Positions 16,341-25,494 of a stretch of DNA of 64,000 nt are shown piece after piece. The notes below the pieces were generated by a model. That model was not told where the DNA came from, ran no database searches, and saw only the letters and a program-made list of their open reading frames with translations. The stretch is from Nitrospira sp. GTDB lineage: Bacteria; Nitrospirota; Nitrospiria; Nitrospirales; Nitrospiraceae. The translations under genes and the position numbers were made by a program. The stretch is taken from assembly GCA_029194665.1 (NCBI GenBank), contig JARFXO010000002.1, positions 674,001 to 738,000 on the forward strand. Reading direction: 5' to 3'. Numbering within the stretch: position 1 is the first letter of the stretch; each line of letters starts with the position of its first letter.

Positions 16341-17305
16341 TGGCTGCCCCCCTTCAGCAATCCTGTGGCCGTCCGCCCCATTTTCACCAGCGATGCGCCT
16401 TTTTTACAGAAGGCTTCAACCTGATTGGCGATACGATGATAGGCTTCGGCCGTCGGCTGGTCGGAGTTGAACAGCGCATAGGGTTCACCCGCGTCCGACT
16501 GTGTGACCACGTCCGGATCGAGCGGAATCCGCCCCAAAAACGGGACTCCCATATCGAGCGCCGACGCTTCACCACCGCCCTTCCGGAAGACATCAATATG
16601 GGTATGGCAGTTCGGGCATTCGAGCCCGCTCATATTTTCCACGATGCCGATGATCGGTACCTCGCTGTCCTTGCAAAACGTGACGGATTTTCTGGAATCA
16701 AGGAGTGCCACTTCTTGTGGCGTCGTAATAATCACGGCACCGCTCACCGTGCCGAGCAGATCGATCGTCGTGACCGACTCGTTCCCCGTTCCCGGCGGGA
16801 GATCGATCAGGAGAAAATTCAAATCCTGCCAATCGACACCGCCGAGGAGCTGATTGATGAACTCGTACTTATAGGCATCGCGCCAGATAATCGGATCGTC
16901 TGAGTTCTGCAGGAGAAACGACATCGAGGCAATCTTCAAATTGTACGCTTGAAAGGGAATAATCCCTCCGGAGGTGCTGATCTTCAGCTTCTGTCCTTCC
17001 GCGCCGACCATTTTCGGAATGTTGGGGCCGTGAATATCCATATCGCAGATGCCGACATGCCATCCCTTAAGGGCGAGGCTCACCGCAATGTTCGTCGTAC
17101 ATGTGGTTTTCCCCACACCTCCTTTATTGCTCATGATGAGGACTTTGTGCTCGATGCGCTCCATCCGTTTGGCGACCAACCATCTGCTATGGCCTTCTTT
17201 ATCCTTTTGGCACCGTTCGTTCTCGTCGCAGATGGCGCAGGCCCACAGATAGGTGCAGGCATCTCCATCATTTCCAGTATTGATAACGTTGAGTTCACGT
17301 GCCAT
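16337..17305 (-). CDS. mrp: Mrp/Nbp35-family Fe-S cluster carrier ATPase
   Basis: The protein has about 322 residues from ATG 17305; the frame is open further upstream but would overlap tatC. It has the deviant Walker A 'SNKGGVGKTTCTTN', switch regions 'DMDIHGPNIPKM' and 'LIDLPPGTG', and the C-terminal 'CPNC' cluster ligands. Mrp proteins assemble and transfer Fe-S clusters. The N-terminus carries an extra Cys set (C-x5-C-x2-C-x5-C, 'CTYLWACAICDENERC'), resembling the N-terminal cluster site of eukaryotic Nbp35 and unusual for bacterial Mrp. Coupled by overlap to moeA. Confidence 0.9.
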   Translation of the reverse strand: MARELNVINTGNDGDACTYLWACAICDENERCQKDKEGHSRWLVAKRMERIEHKVLIMSNKGGVGKTTCTTNIAVSLALKGWHVGICDMDIHGPNIPKMVGAEGQKLKISTSGGIIPFQAYNLKIASMSFLLQNSDDPIIWRDAYKYEFINQLLGGVDWQDLNFLLIDLPPGTGNESVTTIDLLGTVSGAVIITTPQEVALLDSRKSVTFCKDSEVPIIGIVENMSGLECPNCHTHIDVFRKGGGEASALDMGVPFLGRIPLDPDVVTQSDAGEPYALFNSDQPTAEAYHRIANQVEAFCKKGASLVKMGRTATGLLKGGSQ

Positions 17306-17348
17306 AAGGTTTCTTTTCTGCGACCATTGCCGTCGATCGCTCTCGTCG

Positions 17349-18290
17349 TTAGTCGTGTCGTCCTCCGGGTACGCTGACATAGTCGTCGCCGGAGGATTTC
17401 GGCGTGGACATGCCCGAAGCAGTCCCTCCAACCCCTGCGCCGGCCATGGCGACCGTCGGAATACCGGCCTGATGACTTTCAGCAGATGTATTCTTGCCAA
17501 AGCACTTTGCACCGAAGATGCCGACCCAGTACAGGAGAAACATGGGGCCGGCCATAAGCGTCTGATTGAACGGGTCCGGTGTCGGAGTCAGGATCGCGGC
17601 AATGACAAATGATCCCAACAACGCCCACTTCCAATACTGAATCAAAAACGGAGCATCGACCCAGCCCAACTTTGCCATGAGCGTGATGGCCAACGGTACT
17701 TCAAAGATCAGCCCGAAGACCATCAAAAACCACAGGGCAAACCCGACATACTGGGCGATCGAGATTTGCGGTACGAATCCGGCGTTCACCCCGTACGAAA
17801 TCAAAAAATTCAACGCGAATGGAAGCACGAAAAAAAATGAGAATCCGGCCCCCGCGTAGAACGCCAACGCGCTTATACAGACGAACGGCCCGACAAACCG
17901 TCGCTCTTGCACGTGAAGTCCCGGAACGACGAATCTCCAGATCTCAAACAAAAGATAGGGCATGGCGAGCACGATAGCGAACAGGCCCGCTACCTTGACG
18001 TTCTGCCAGAGTGCCTCCGCCGGCGCGAGGAACACGAACGGCACCGTCGGCAAATCGGTCGGTTCCCAGGTTAATTTGCTCGGCACGAACATACTCTGGA
18101 GTGGAACCCGCAACCACTTGACCAATGTATCGGCATAAAAAAACGTCCCCATGAACAGGACCGCCAGAGCGATCACCGCACGTGTGAGCCGGACTTGGAA
18201 CTCCACGAGGTGCTCCATGACCGGCATCTTCTTGTCTTCCAGCGGCTTGAAGACCGAATCTTGCAGCCACCGGTTCAGCTTATTCAGCAC
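17349..18290 (-). CDS. tatC: Sec-independent protein translocase TatC
   Basis: The protein has about 313 residues and six membrane segments. 'MPVMEHLVEFQVRL' (the MxxxxHLxELRxRL signature), 'FVFLAPAEALWQNVKVA', 'PYLLFEIWRFVVPGL' and 'AAILTPTPDPFNQ' are diagnostic of TatC. The GTG at 18290 is preferred as start (CGAGG upstream); the frame could begin at TTG 18338. The C-terminal tail is long and Gly/Ser-rich. TatC recognises twin-arginine signal peptides on folded proteins, including many molybdoenzymes, which fits the moeA/mobB context. No tatA/B gene is in the window. Confidence 0.95.
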   Translation of the reverse strand: MLNKLNRWLQDSVFKPLEDKKMPVMEHLVEFQVRLTRAVIALAVLFMGTFFYADTLVKWLRVPLQSMFVPSKLTWEPTDLPTVPFVFLAPAEALWQNVKVAGLFAIVLAMPYLLFEIWRFVVPGLHVQERRFVGPFVCISALAFYAGAGFSFFFVLPFALNFLISYGVNAGFVPQISIAQYVGFALWFLMVFGLIFEVPLAITLMAKLGWVDAPFLIQYWKWALLGSFVIAAILTPTPDPFNQTLMAGPMFLLYWVGIFGAKCFGKNTSAESHQAGIPTVAMAGAGVGGTASGMSTPKSSGDDYVSVPGGRHD

Positions 18291-18364
18291 ACAGCCTCGT
18301 GCGTTTCGGAATCCGTCGATCGGCCTTCCGGCAATCAACAGATCGACAGATGCTCCTGCGCCTT

Positions 18365-19873
18365 CTACCTCGGATTAATCGCCACGAACAGGCTGTTTCC
18401 TTGTCGATTGACCAACAGCACGGCGACTTCGTCCTTCTTGATCTTTTCCGCGGCCTTTTGATAATCACCGAGCGTCTTGATCGACTCGTGATTGACTTCT
18501 TGAATCACGTCACCACGCTGGAGTCCGGCTGCCTCTGCCGGTCCACCAGACTCGACCGACGTGATGACCACTCCCGCCGTCTTCGCGGAAATGTTCAACT
18601 GGCTCATCAACGCGTTGTCCAGCGTCTGGACACGCAATGACGCGAGCACATTGTCCGGAAGCTTCATCGTGTCTCCCGACTCCTTCGGCGGCGCCGGTTC
18701 TTTCCTGGCCAGGATTTCATCCGACGGGCGTTCGGCCACCTTCACGACGAGCAGCTGCTCCTTGCCTTCGCGCAAGACTTTGATCTGGGCGTCCTTTCCT
18801 ACCATCGTTCTTGCGACGAGGTTGCGCAGCTGGCTGACACTTTGAACGTCCTTCCCGTTAAATGCCACGACCACATCGCCTCGCTTCACGCCGGCGGCAT
18901 GAGACGGGCCGTTTTCATTGACATCACTGATCAACACACCTTTCCGCTGCTCTGGAAGCTTGAACGATTTCGCTAAGGCCGGCGTAATTTCCTGGATCGC
19001 GACGCCCATCCATCCGCGTACGACCTTGCCCGTTTTCTGCAGACTCTCCACGATGTCGAGCGCGATGCTGCTGGGAATCGCAAACCCGATCCCTTCCGAT
19101 CCCCCGGTTCGCGAGAAGATCGCGGTATTGATACCGATGAGATCTCCATTCATGTTGACGAGAGCCCCGCCTGAATTTCCGGGATTGATCGCCGCGTCGG
19201 TCTGAATGAAATCTTCGTAGTCGGCGATTCCGACATTCCCACGCCCGAGGGCGCTGATGATGCCGAGCGTGACGGTCGAACTCAAGCCGAACGGGCTTCC
19301 AACCGCCAGCACAAGATCCCCCACCTGTAATTTGTCGTACTCAGCCCACCGCAGCGACGGCAGATCCTTGGCGTCAATCTTGACGACCGCCAAATCCGTC
19401 TTTGGATCTGTGCCTACCACCTTCGCCGAAAACTCGCGCCGATCGCTGAGGGTCACAGTAATCTGAGTGGCTCCCTCAACGACGTGATTATTGGTCACGA
19501 TGAACCCGTTGGAATCCAAGATAACGCCCGAGCCCGCACTCTGATCAGGGCGGCCGTGCGGCGTGGGTGGACCATGCGGAATCGGCGGAGGGGTCGGCAA
19601 TTCTCCTCCTCCAGGCTCATCCCCGGGGGGAGGGGCTCCGAATGGACCGGGAGGAGCCCCTCCTCGCCTCCGGCTCCCTTCTCCTCCGCCCGTCACCGCG
19701 ATATTCACAACGGCCGGCGTGGTCTTTTTCACGATATCCGAAAAGCCTTGAGCCCATGCTGGAGGGACCCCTGCAGCTGATGCCGATGACACGCATCCAC
19801 TGCCGGATAGAGCCCATACAATTAGTCCGCTGCCGAGAAGGATCTTCGTCGCTTGCTGACTCCAGTTTGCCAT
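18365..19873 (-). CDS. degP: HtrA/DegP-type periplasmic serine protease
   Basis: The protein has 502 residues from the ATG at 19873 (GGAGGAA 7 nt upstream). The signal sequence contains 'SGSGCVSS', a possible lipobox. A Gly/Pro-rich linker (about 65-105) precedes the trypsin-like domain. Catalytic triad: His in 'TNNHVVEG', Asp in 'KTDLAVVK' and Ser in 'NPGNSGGAL'. Two PDZ domains follow ('[18 protein letters not shown]...' and '[19 protein letters not shown]'). It degrades or refolds misfolded envelope proteins. It is divergent from the caspase-like lipoprotein gene across a 270-nt gap, which should hold both promoters. Confidence 0.95.
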   Translation of the reverse strand: MANWSQQATKILLGSGLIVWALSGSGCVSSASAAGVPPAWAQGFSDIVKKTTPAVVNIAVTGGGEGSRRRGGAPPGPFGAPPPGDEPGGGELPTPPPIPHGPPTPHGRPDQSAGSGVILDSNGFIVTNNHVVEGATQITVTLSDRREFSAKVVGTDPKTDLAVVKIDAKDLPSLRWAEYDKLQVGDLVLAVGSPFGLSSTVTLGIISALGRGNVGIADYEDFIQTDAAINPGNSGGALVNMNGDLIGINTAIFSRTGGSEGIGFAIPSSIALDIVESLQKTGKVVRGWMGVAIQEITPALAKSFKLPEQRKGVLISDVNENGPSHAAGVKRGDVVVAFNGKDVQSVSQLRNLVARTMVGKDAQIKVLREGKEQLLVVKVAERPSDEILARKEPAPPKESGDTMKLPDNVLASLRVQTLDNALMSQLNISAKTAGVVITSVESGGPAEAAGLQRGDVIQEVNHESIKTLGDYQKAAEKIKKDEVAVLLVNRQGNSLFVAINPR

Positions 19874-20143
19874 AACTGAATTCCTCCAGGATGTGACTCT
19901 CATCGAGAGTGCTATTGGGAACGAGCATCTTCACCTGATCGAACACTCCATATTACACTACTCTTTCAATAGGCTTCAAAGAGGAAAAGGCCTCCTCTCT
20001 CATGACTTCCACCATGAGGAAGACCAATGAATAACTCTCAGCCGATTTTGTCCTTGTTCTGCCTCTGCCGGCCGATTGCTTTCGCTTGATGTTTCCAGTA
20101 CGGTGACGGACGGTCCGAGGGAGCTTTTTCACAGGGCAAGACA

Positions 20144-22009
20144 TTGTTTCTAGGAAACCCGATCAATCGCAGTGGGCATGCGGCAGGGGCATGGATCGGA
20201 TGTGCGCTTCTCCTGCTGACTGCTTGCGTCAAACACCTTGCGTTTCCCCCGCTGGGAGAGCCGTTACCCGCCAGTGCCAAGCTGGAAATTCCCCCATCGA
20301 TCAAAGCCCTGACGATTCGCTACAGCGATTCCTGTGGGCAGCTCCAGGAAATTCCGCTGGGGGATCGCCTGGAGGAGGCTTTACGTGAAGGAATTCGTCG
20401 AACGTTCAAGACGACCTTTGACGAAGGAGCCGGTGACACCGCCACACCCGATTATGTCATTCAAGTCGACCTTGTCGATTCGTCCTTTGACTTGAATAAG
20501 GAGGCACTGTATGACCGAGCCCCTGCGGTCCTACACCTCAACGCAATCGCTCATATCCACGACCGGACCAGAGCGTTGCTCCGTCAAACAGACATCAAGA
20601 TTGTCCGTCAGGAACGGTTGCGACTCGAACAGCTCTCGAGGAACTGCAACTATATCATCGAACCATTCATCCGCGACGCCGCCATCGTTTTTGCAACACA
20701 GGTCTCTCTGTATGCCAGGCAAGTTGTAGCCGGCCAGTCTCCCTCATCTTCGGTCGAACCGAATCCCCTGCCCTTGGTAGGTGTGGGCTCTTCGGAATCG
20801 GCACCCTCAGCAACCCCACCTACTCCTGCTTCAGCTGCTTCGAACCTTCGATTCAAGGCAACGCTCCTCGACGAGAACAGCGATCTGATTTTCGCAGCAG
20901 GCGAGCATGTGCGGGTGCGTGTGGATGTCGTCAATACGGGAGGACAGCTGGTGGAGAACGCTTCCGCCTCGCTCACCGGAACTCCCGCAGTCATTGAAGG
21001 GTTTCCCACGGCCCGCTTGAAGATCCCGCCTCTGCCGCCCGGCCAAACAAAATCTCTGGAATTCATGGCGACGTTGCCCGTCACCGTCCAGGCAATACAG
21101 GCCGAGATTCATGTCAACGTGGTCGAGGCTGGAGGAGCCGCAGCGCAACCCCAAACCCTCTCGTTGACCATTCAGCCGGCTCGTACCGGTACGGACAACG
21201 TGAACCCCACTCCCGCGCCGACGCTGGGCTTTCACCAGCCTCAGACCTTCCTCGTCTCTATTGGGGTCGGCGCCTATCGCGATTCCAAGCTCACGCGCCG
21301 CCACTACGCCGTGACGGATGCAGAGACGGTCGCGGCCTATTTTCAGTCGCTCGGCGGCATACCCCCGTCCAACATGCGGCTGTTACAAAACCACAAGGCG
21401 CTCTATAGCGATATCAACGAAGCCTTGTTCGGCTGGCTCCCATCGCATGCGACCATAGATGCCGTCGTGATCGTCTATTTTTCTGGACAGGCGATGGTGA
21501 CGCCGACCGGCGACATCTTGCTGGCCTCCTATGACGGCACTGCTGCAGACTCGGCGCGACTTTATCCGCTCGACGACCTTCGGTCGGCCTTCGCCAGGCT
21601 CAAGGCCAAACATGTCATCTTCTTGTTTGACGGCCTGGTGTCCAGACTTCCGGACAATGCCAAGAGCAAGACCGCTTCACCCCGCTGGGACCTGGGGGGA
21701 GAAAATACGCTCGGGCTGATCGGAGGCGAAGACTTTATGAAGGGACTGGAAGACGACCAGCACCGCCACGGCCTCTTCACCTACTACCTCTTGAAGGGAC
21801 TCCGAGGAGAGGCCGATACCAATCGGAGCGGAACGGTTACGCTGGGAGAACTCGCCGGCTACGTGCGCCAGAAAGTCGTCTGGGCGGCAAAGTCTCAGTT
21901 CAACCAGGAACAACGGCCCTTGTTGGTTCCTCCGCTCAAACCGGACGACACTGCCGCATCGCTTGTCCTGACCGCACTTCCTTCGCTCACCTCTTCGGAA
22001 TCGCCCTAA
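20144..22009 (+). CDS. Lipoprotein with degenerate caspase-like (C14) domain
   Basis: The protein has 621 residues; a TTG start is the only plausible one before a signal peptide with lipobox L-T-A-C. Residues about 40-200 form an unknown domain; about 225-345 look like a CARDB-type beta-sandwich ('VRVRVDVVNTGGQLVENASASL'). From about 365 on there is a caspase/metacaspase fold: 'FLVSIGVGAYRDSKLTRRHYAVTDAETVAAYFQSLGG', then the strand that normally ends YFSGHG reads 'IVYFSGQA' and the one that normally reads DACHSG reads 'LFDGLVSR'. Catalytic His is therefore Gln449 and Cys is Leu498. It is probably a pseudo-enzyme, such as a scaffold or ligand sensor. Not frameshifted. Confidence 0.8.
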   Translation: MFLGNPINRSGHAAGAWIGCALLLLTACVKHLAFPPLGEPLPASAKLEIPPSIKALTIRYSDSCGQLQEIPLGDRLEEALREGIRRTFKTTFDEGAGDTATPDYVIQVDLVDSSFDLNKEALYDRAPAVLHLNAIAHIHDRTRALLRQTDIKIVRQERLRLEQLSRNCNYIIEPFIRDAAIVFATQVSLYARQVVAGQSPSSSVEPNPLPLVGVGSSESAPSATPPTPASAASNLRFKATLLDENSDLIFAAGEHVRVRVDVVNTGGQLVENASASLTGTPAVIEGFPTARLKIPPLPPGQTKSLEFMATLPVTVQAIQAEIHVNVVEAGGAAAQPQTLSLTIQPARTGTDNVNPTPAPTLGFHQPQTFLVSIGVGAYRDSKLTRRHYAVTDAETVAAYFQSLGGIPPSNMRLLQNHKALYSDINEALFGWLPSHATIDAVVIVYFSGQAMVTPTGDILLASYDGTAADSARLYPLDDLRSAFARLKAKHVIFLFDGLVSRLPDNAKSKTASPRWDLGGENTLGLIGGEDFMKGLEDDQHRHGLFTYYLLKGLRGEADTNRSGTVTLGELAGYVRQKVVWAAKSQFNQEQRPLLVPPLKPDDTAASLVLTALPSLTSSESP

Positions 22010-22735
22010 ACCTCTCCCAATAAGGCAATACGCGGGCCGCCAAGGTCATGTTTGCAGGACGGGAAATGCAATGGTATCGTTCATGCCATGAAAACAACCA
22101 TCGATACTGCCGGTCGTGCGGGAAGCAGGACTGCATCCAGGCAGCGATGCTGGAGATCCGCTGGAGACAAGGACTGATTGAAATCGAACCGGCATCGCTT
22201 CCCGTCAAGTTGAAGCAACGTGGTCAGTTTCTTATTGCGATGCCGGATCATCCGATCGAGCAACTCACGAGCGAGACTGTCGAGCGGGCACGCCGACAAC
22301 TCATCTGCAACAGGCGGGCTTCCTCTCATACATAGCGACACAAATAACGCCGCATTATAGGCTATAAAACACAGTATTCATGCGGTTTTTCTGTTGCAAA
22401 AGCGGCAACACTTAGCACGTCGTGTTTAGACCGGTAGTAGCGGGAACCGGCTCGCAATGCACGATACAAGATCCGACAAAAAGTTTTGTTCTCGTGCGAT
22501 ACACAACTCTCGGGCGAGCTCCGAGGCGGGGCGATTGCCACTCTCGAGCAACTGTACGGCTTCGCGTTTGAACTCTGGTGAGAACTGCCTGCGCGCACCC
22601 ATCGAACACCTCTCGGGGAGATCCTGTCTCCATTCCAAGGCGTCTGTCAACTCCGGGCCAGCTCAATCCGGCCCCGACCTCCACGGTCGAGAACAATTCC
22701 GCGAAATGCATGAGGCGGTTAACGAGCAATTGAAT
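22010..22735. other. Gene-poor stretch with transposon debris
   Basis: Between the caspase-like gene and the TIR-like gene. The only recognisable item is a short IS3 orfA fragment at 22426-22602 (minus). Open frames of 60-105 codons exist on both strands but overlap one another and show no motif. The stretch probably marks an old insertion or deletion boundary of the accessory island. Confidence 0.5.
22426..22602 (-). pseudogene. IS3-family transposase OrfA fragment
   Basis: Starting at the ATG at 22602 (GAGAGG upstream), 'ARRQFSPEFKREAVQLLESG' and 'ASELARELCIARE' are the N-terminal helix-turn-helix of IS3 OrfA proteins. Homology stops after about 38 residues and the frame closes 20 codons later. 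The rest of orfA, all of orfB and both ends are missing. Confidence 0.75.
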
Positions 22736-23350
22736 CTAAATCGGCACACACTCTTTTGCCGCCAATAAGATGTCCGCCCACGGAATGTCGTCAATCCACG
22801 TTTTAGCCAGTGCGTCCTTTTTTTGTGCGAAGTTTGGCAGAGCTGCCAAGACTTCCCGTGGGTCCGGTGTGTCGACGGCGTCCGGCCGTGTCTTGAGCCA
22901 AGACATGACCCGCGTAACGATCATGTCGACGGTGCCGTTGTGGAACTTTGGATCAAAGCCGGCGAGATCGGAAACAAACTTGGCGTATTGATGACCCTGC
23001 GGAACTAGCAACAACCAGTCATGCTTTTGCGCCTCGTCGATTGCTGTATAACGGCGGGCAATCGCAATCCCCAGTTCAAGCGGCATGTTGAATCGCGCCA
23101 ACTGCTCGGTGCCCTCGCCTTTGCAGCGCGACAGATCATGGATGGAATACTTGGAAGCACAAATCGCTCTGGTGATTCTTTCCATGCGCGGCTCGGCAAC
23201 ACTGCCAGACTCAAGCGCGCTGCGCGGCACGAAGCCGCAGCACACGGTGGCGAACACGATGGCGTCGAATAGAGGGGCGAATTCAGCATCGTAGGGACAG
23301 TTTATGAAAACCGACAGCTTGGGATCGATTGGGGAACTAGCATGCGCCAC
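22736..23350 (-). CDS. TIR-like / deoxyribosyltransferase-like fold protein, putative defence partner
   Basis: The protein has 204 residues and a GTG start 6 nt after the TIR gene stop. It opens with 'SVFINCPYDAEFAPLFDAIVFATVCCGFVPRSALE', then 'RMERITRAICASKYSIHDLSR' and 'FNMPLELGIAIARR'. This pattern (strand, Cys-Pro-Tyr-Asp, long helix, later 'S.Y.IHDLSR' and 'N.P.ELG') belongs to a family I have seen as uncharacterised, often in defence islands; its fold resembles TIR and nucleoside deoxyribosyltransferase domains. The catalytic Glu candidate is in 'PLELG'. The C-terminal third is helical. No named function is claimed. Confidence 0.65.
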   Translation of the reverse strand: MAHASSPIDPKLSVFINCPYDAEFAPLFDAIVFATVCCGFVPRSALESGSVAEPRMERITRAICASKYSIHDLSRCKGEGTEQLARFNMPLELGIAIARRYTAIDEAQKHDWLLLVPQGHQYAKFVSDLAGFDPKFHNGTVDMIVTRVMSWLKTRPDAVDTPDPREVLAALPNFAQKKDALAKTWIDDIPWADILLAAKECVPI

Positions 23351-23356
23351 GTGAGG

Positions 23357-23863
23357 TTACCAGGCAGCCTCACGTTTTTTGATGCGCTGGGCGAGGTCCT
23401 CGACGGTTTTCAAGCGCTCTCGCAGTTTCGCCGTATCCTTCGCCATTACAGTCTCAGGCGTCACGACTTGACTTTGAAGCGCCTGGATTACGGCGCTCCA
23501 ACCCCTCGCCGCATCAGGCAAGCGCAGCGCGTGAAAACGAGCCAAGAAACTCGGGAGCGCGGCGTCGCCAATCACAACCGGTATCAACAACTTCGTTTGA
23601 TCCGCCCAATACGCCTCCAACGTGTAGCTCCACTCATGGTCCTGATATTTCGTTGGCGCTTCATCGCTAGCAACCAGGACGATCACGGCGTCTGCAGACT
23701 GGATCGCCTCTTCTGTCACCTCTTGCCAGTTCGGTTCGGTCTTTAATTCTTTCGATTCGCCCACTACTGAAAAGTTATTCTGGCGCAACGCATCAATTAA
23801 ACTCCGCGCCGCCGCCTCATCGCGCCCGGCGTAGGAGACAAAAAGTTTTTTGGCTTGTCTCAT
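23357..23863 (-). CDS. TIR domain protein, putative NAD-consuming effector
   Basis: The protein has 168 residues from ATG 23863 (GAGG upstream). The TIR domain spans about residues 6-130: 'KLFVSYAGRDEAAARSLIDALRQNNFSVV' (box 1 and helix A), 'ADAVIVLVASDEA' (strand C/D), 'HEWSYTLEAYWADQTKLLIPVVIGD' (helix with candidate catalytic Glu) and 'FHALRLPD'. A basic coiled tail ('DTAKLRERLKTVEDLAQRIKKREAAW') follows. Bacterial TIR proteins often cleave NAD+ or make cyclic ADP-ribose signals in phage defence. It is first in a two-gene unit with the TIR-like protein. Flanking transposon debris and toxin-antitoxin genes support an accessory island. Confidence 0.85.
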   Translation of the reverse strand: MRQAKKLFVSYAGRDEAAARSLIDALRQNNFSVVGESKELKTEPNWQEVTEEAIQSADAVIVLVASDEAPTKYQDHEWSYTLEAYWADQTKLLIPVVIGDAALPSFLARFHALRLPDAARGWSAVIQALQSQVVTPETVMAKDTAKLRERLKTVEDLAQRIKKREAAW

Positions 23864-24269
23864 CACTGAACCTCAGACATTACTCTTGTGGCGCTCAAAC
23901 TGCCCATGCACAAATTCTGCGCCGCCAGGTGCGTGATGTCAATAAGCGCCGCAGTGAGCCCAGAGCCTTCGAGTAACCCGGCCACGTGAATACATCGATC
24001 GGTGATTCACATTTTTGGGTCAGATCTTGAATCGTGCATGGCGCAGGAATACCGATTCCATTTTGTCATCCAGCGTTAGCTGCAAAGGGCAACGTCCCTC
24101 CGGACGCAGCTCCCCTTTGTCCTCCGCTGACCGATCGACAGGTCACTTTCTTATTCTTCTGCAGCTGGAACCTGCCTCCCCACTCTTGACCTCATAAAAT
24201 GTTTGCTGTACTTATTTGTACAATTTGTTCAGTTAGAGTTTTCTGAGCCCCTTGATAACGGAGAGAACC
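23864..24269. other. Intergenic stretch between TIR operon and phd-relE
   Basis: 406 nt with no supported gene. It contains a small hairpin (GTGAAT at 23986-23991 with ATTCAC at 24005-24010) and, at 24080-24120, a stem built on AAAGGG/CCCTTT and CGTCC/GGACG. The final 70 nt are AT-rich and should hold the promoter of the antitoxin gene; the start of the TIR gene faces the other way. Confidence 0.5.
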
Positions 24270-24524
24270 ATGCCTCATCTGCCTGCCAGTAAAGCGAGGC
24301 AGGGATTTGCGGATACGATCAACCGGGCAGCATACGGAAAAGAGCGTGTCGTGGTGCGGCGAAGGGGAAAAGACATCGCTGCGGTGGTACCAATTGATGA
24401 TTTGCGGTTACTCGAAGAATTGGAAGATCGGATCGACCTTGCCGACGCGCGAGCCGCTCTGGCTGAGACGAAGAAAAGGATGGCAAGATCACTCGATGTC
24501 ATTCTGAAAGACCTCGGCCTTTAG
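24270..24524 (+). CDS. Phd/YefM-type antitoxin
   Basis: The protein has 84 residues, with the ATG preceded by GGAGAG. 'LPASKARQGFADTINRAAYGKERVVVRRRGKDIAAVVPIDDLRLLEELED' is the Phd/YefM fold: an N-terminal DNA-binding dimer with the 'VVVRRRGKDIAAVVP' hairpin, then a helical toxin-binding tail. It lies 9 nt before a RelE-type toxin frame. Autorepression is expected from the family. The antitoxin is intact although its toxin is not. Confidence 0.88.
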   Translation: MPHLPASKARQGFADTINRAAYGKERVVVRRRGKDIAAVVPIDDLRLLEELEDRIDLADARAALAETKKRMARSLDVILKDLGL

Positions 24525-24533
24525 TCCTTCCCA

Positions 24534-24791
24534 ATGGCCTACTCCATCCTCCTCACCCCATCTGCCGAACGGCAACTCACGTCTCTGACCGATTCGGTTT
24601 AGAAACGCATCGTCAAACGGCTCAAGTCACTCCGTGAGAACCCGCGACCCCAGGGCGTGAAGAAACTGGCCGGTGAAGCGGACCTCCATCGAACCCGAGA
24701 AGCTGATTACCGAATCATTTACACGATTAAAGACATGGAGCTCATTGTCCTCGCCGTCAAGATCGGCGACCGCAAAGAAGTGTACCGCTGA
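24534..24791 (+). pseudogene. RelE/ParE toxin interrupted by an amber codon
   Basis: From the ATG at 24534 the frame reads 'AYSILLTPSAERQLTSLTDSV', then TAG at 24600-24602, then continues in the same frame without any shift: 'KRIVKRLKSLRENPRPQGVKKLAG', 'LHRTREADYRIIYTIKD', 'LIVLAVKIGDRKEVYR' and a TGA at 24789. The read-through product would be 86 residues, the normal RelE length, and has the family's C-terminal basic 'R.ADYRI.Y.I' core. A single substitution (for example from CAG) explains the stop. The toxin is presumably silenced unless the stop is read through. Confidence 0.88.
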
Positions 24792-24900
24792 CAAGAGCCC
24801 GGCGGGACAGGCTTCTCCTCCGCCCGCCAATAGATGCTACGCCCTCCAGCCTCTCCGCCTCGTGAGTTTGTCATCAGCCCGTGGAATGGCGGCAGACCGA

Positions 24901-25494
24901 CTAGCGCGTTTTGCTGGCGGTGGGCGGAACCCAGGGATATAGGCGGGGAATCCATAGGGTTAGGACGATTGCGATGATAAGCGAAGCGGTCGTCCCGATG
25001 GTGAATTGAGTCCAGGTGTTGGGCCGAATGGCACCAAGCGATACGATGACCAGCAGTATGGGAATGTCCAAGAAGTGCGTGAAGGTTGGCACCTGTTCTT
25101 GCCGAGCACGGGTAAGCTCTGGCGTGGCGCGTCCCTGGACTAGTGCCTCATTCGTCAGGCGACGGAGCCGCATGAAATAGAGTCGAGTGACCGTATTGCC
25201 TTCGATGAATTCAAACGCAAATAGAAAGATCATCCCCGCCAGCCACGGCTGCTGCACGAATCCCCACCCGCCCCAGACCTGAGCCGTCATCCACGCACCT
25301 GAGACCAGGAGAATGATAGCGCCGGGTACCACAACTCCATCATAGAACACGGCAATGTTGCGCACGGCCTCGGCGAAGAGCGCGAGGTCTCGAATTTGCC
25401 GCGACCGCAGATCAGCAATCCACACTCCAATCAGGCCTGCTCCAATGAGCATCAGGCCGACTAAATGTGCAAACCGGAGGATCGAATAAGTCAC
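24901..25494 (-). CDS. DUF2269 family membrane protein
   Basis: The protein has 197 residues. The GTG at 25494 is preferred (AAGGAG 4-5 nt upstream) over a longer frame that begins with low-complexity Arg-rich sequence. Four membrane segments are visible: 'ILRFAHLVGLMLIGAGLIGVWIADL', 'VVPGAIILLVSGAWMT', 'WLAGMIFLFAFEFIEG' and 'IGTTASLIIAIVLTLWI'. The first His and the order of segments match DUF2269, a family of predicted integral membrane proteins of unknown role, possibly haem-binding. Transcribed leftward, alone. Confidence 0.75.
   Translation of the reverse strand: MTYSILRFAHLVGLMLIGAGLIGVWIADLRSRQIRDLALFAEAVRNIAVFYDGVVVPGAIILLVSGAWMTAQVWGGWGFVQQPWLAGMIFLFAFEFIEGNTVTRLYFMRLRRLTNEALVQGRATPELTRARQEQVPTFTHFLDIPILLVIVSLGAIRPNTWTQFTIGTTASLIIAIVLTLWIPRLYPWVPPTASKTR

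Noticed and set aside
22048-22335. Opposing small frames (22048-22335 plus, 22081-22341 minus)
   Set aside because: They overlap each other, have no ribosome site or motif, and lie in a debris-rich gap.
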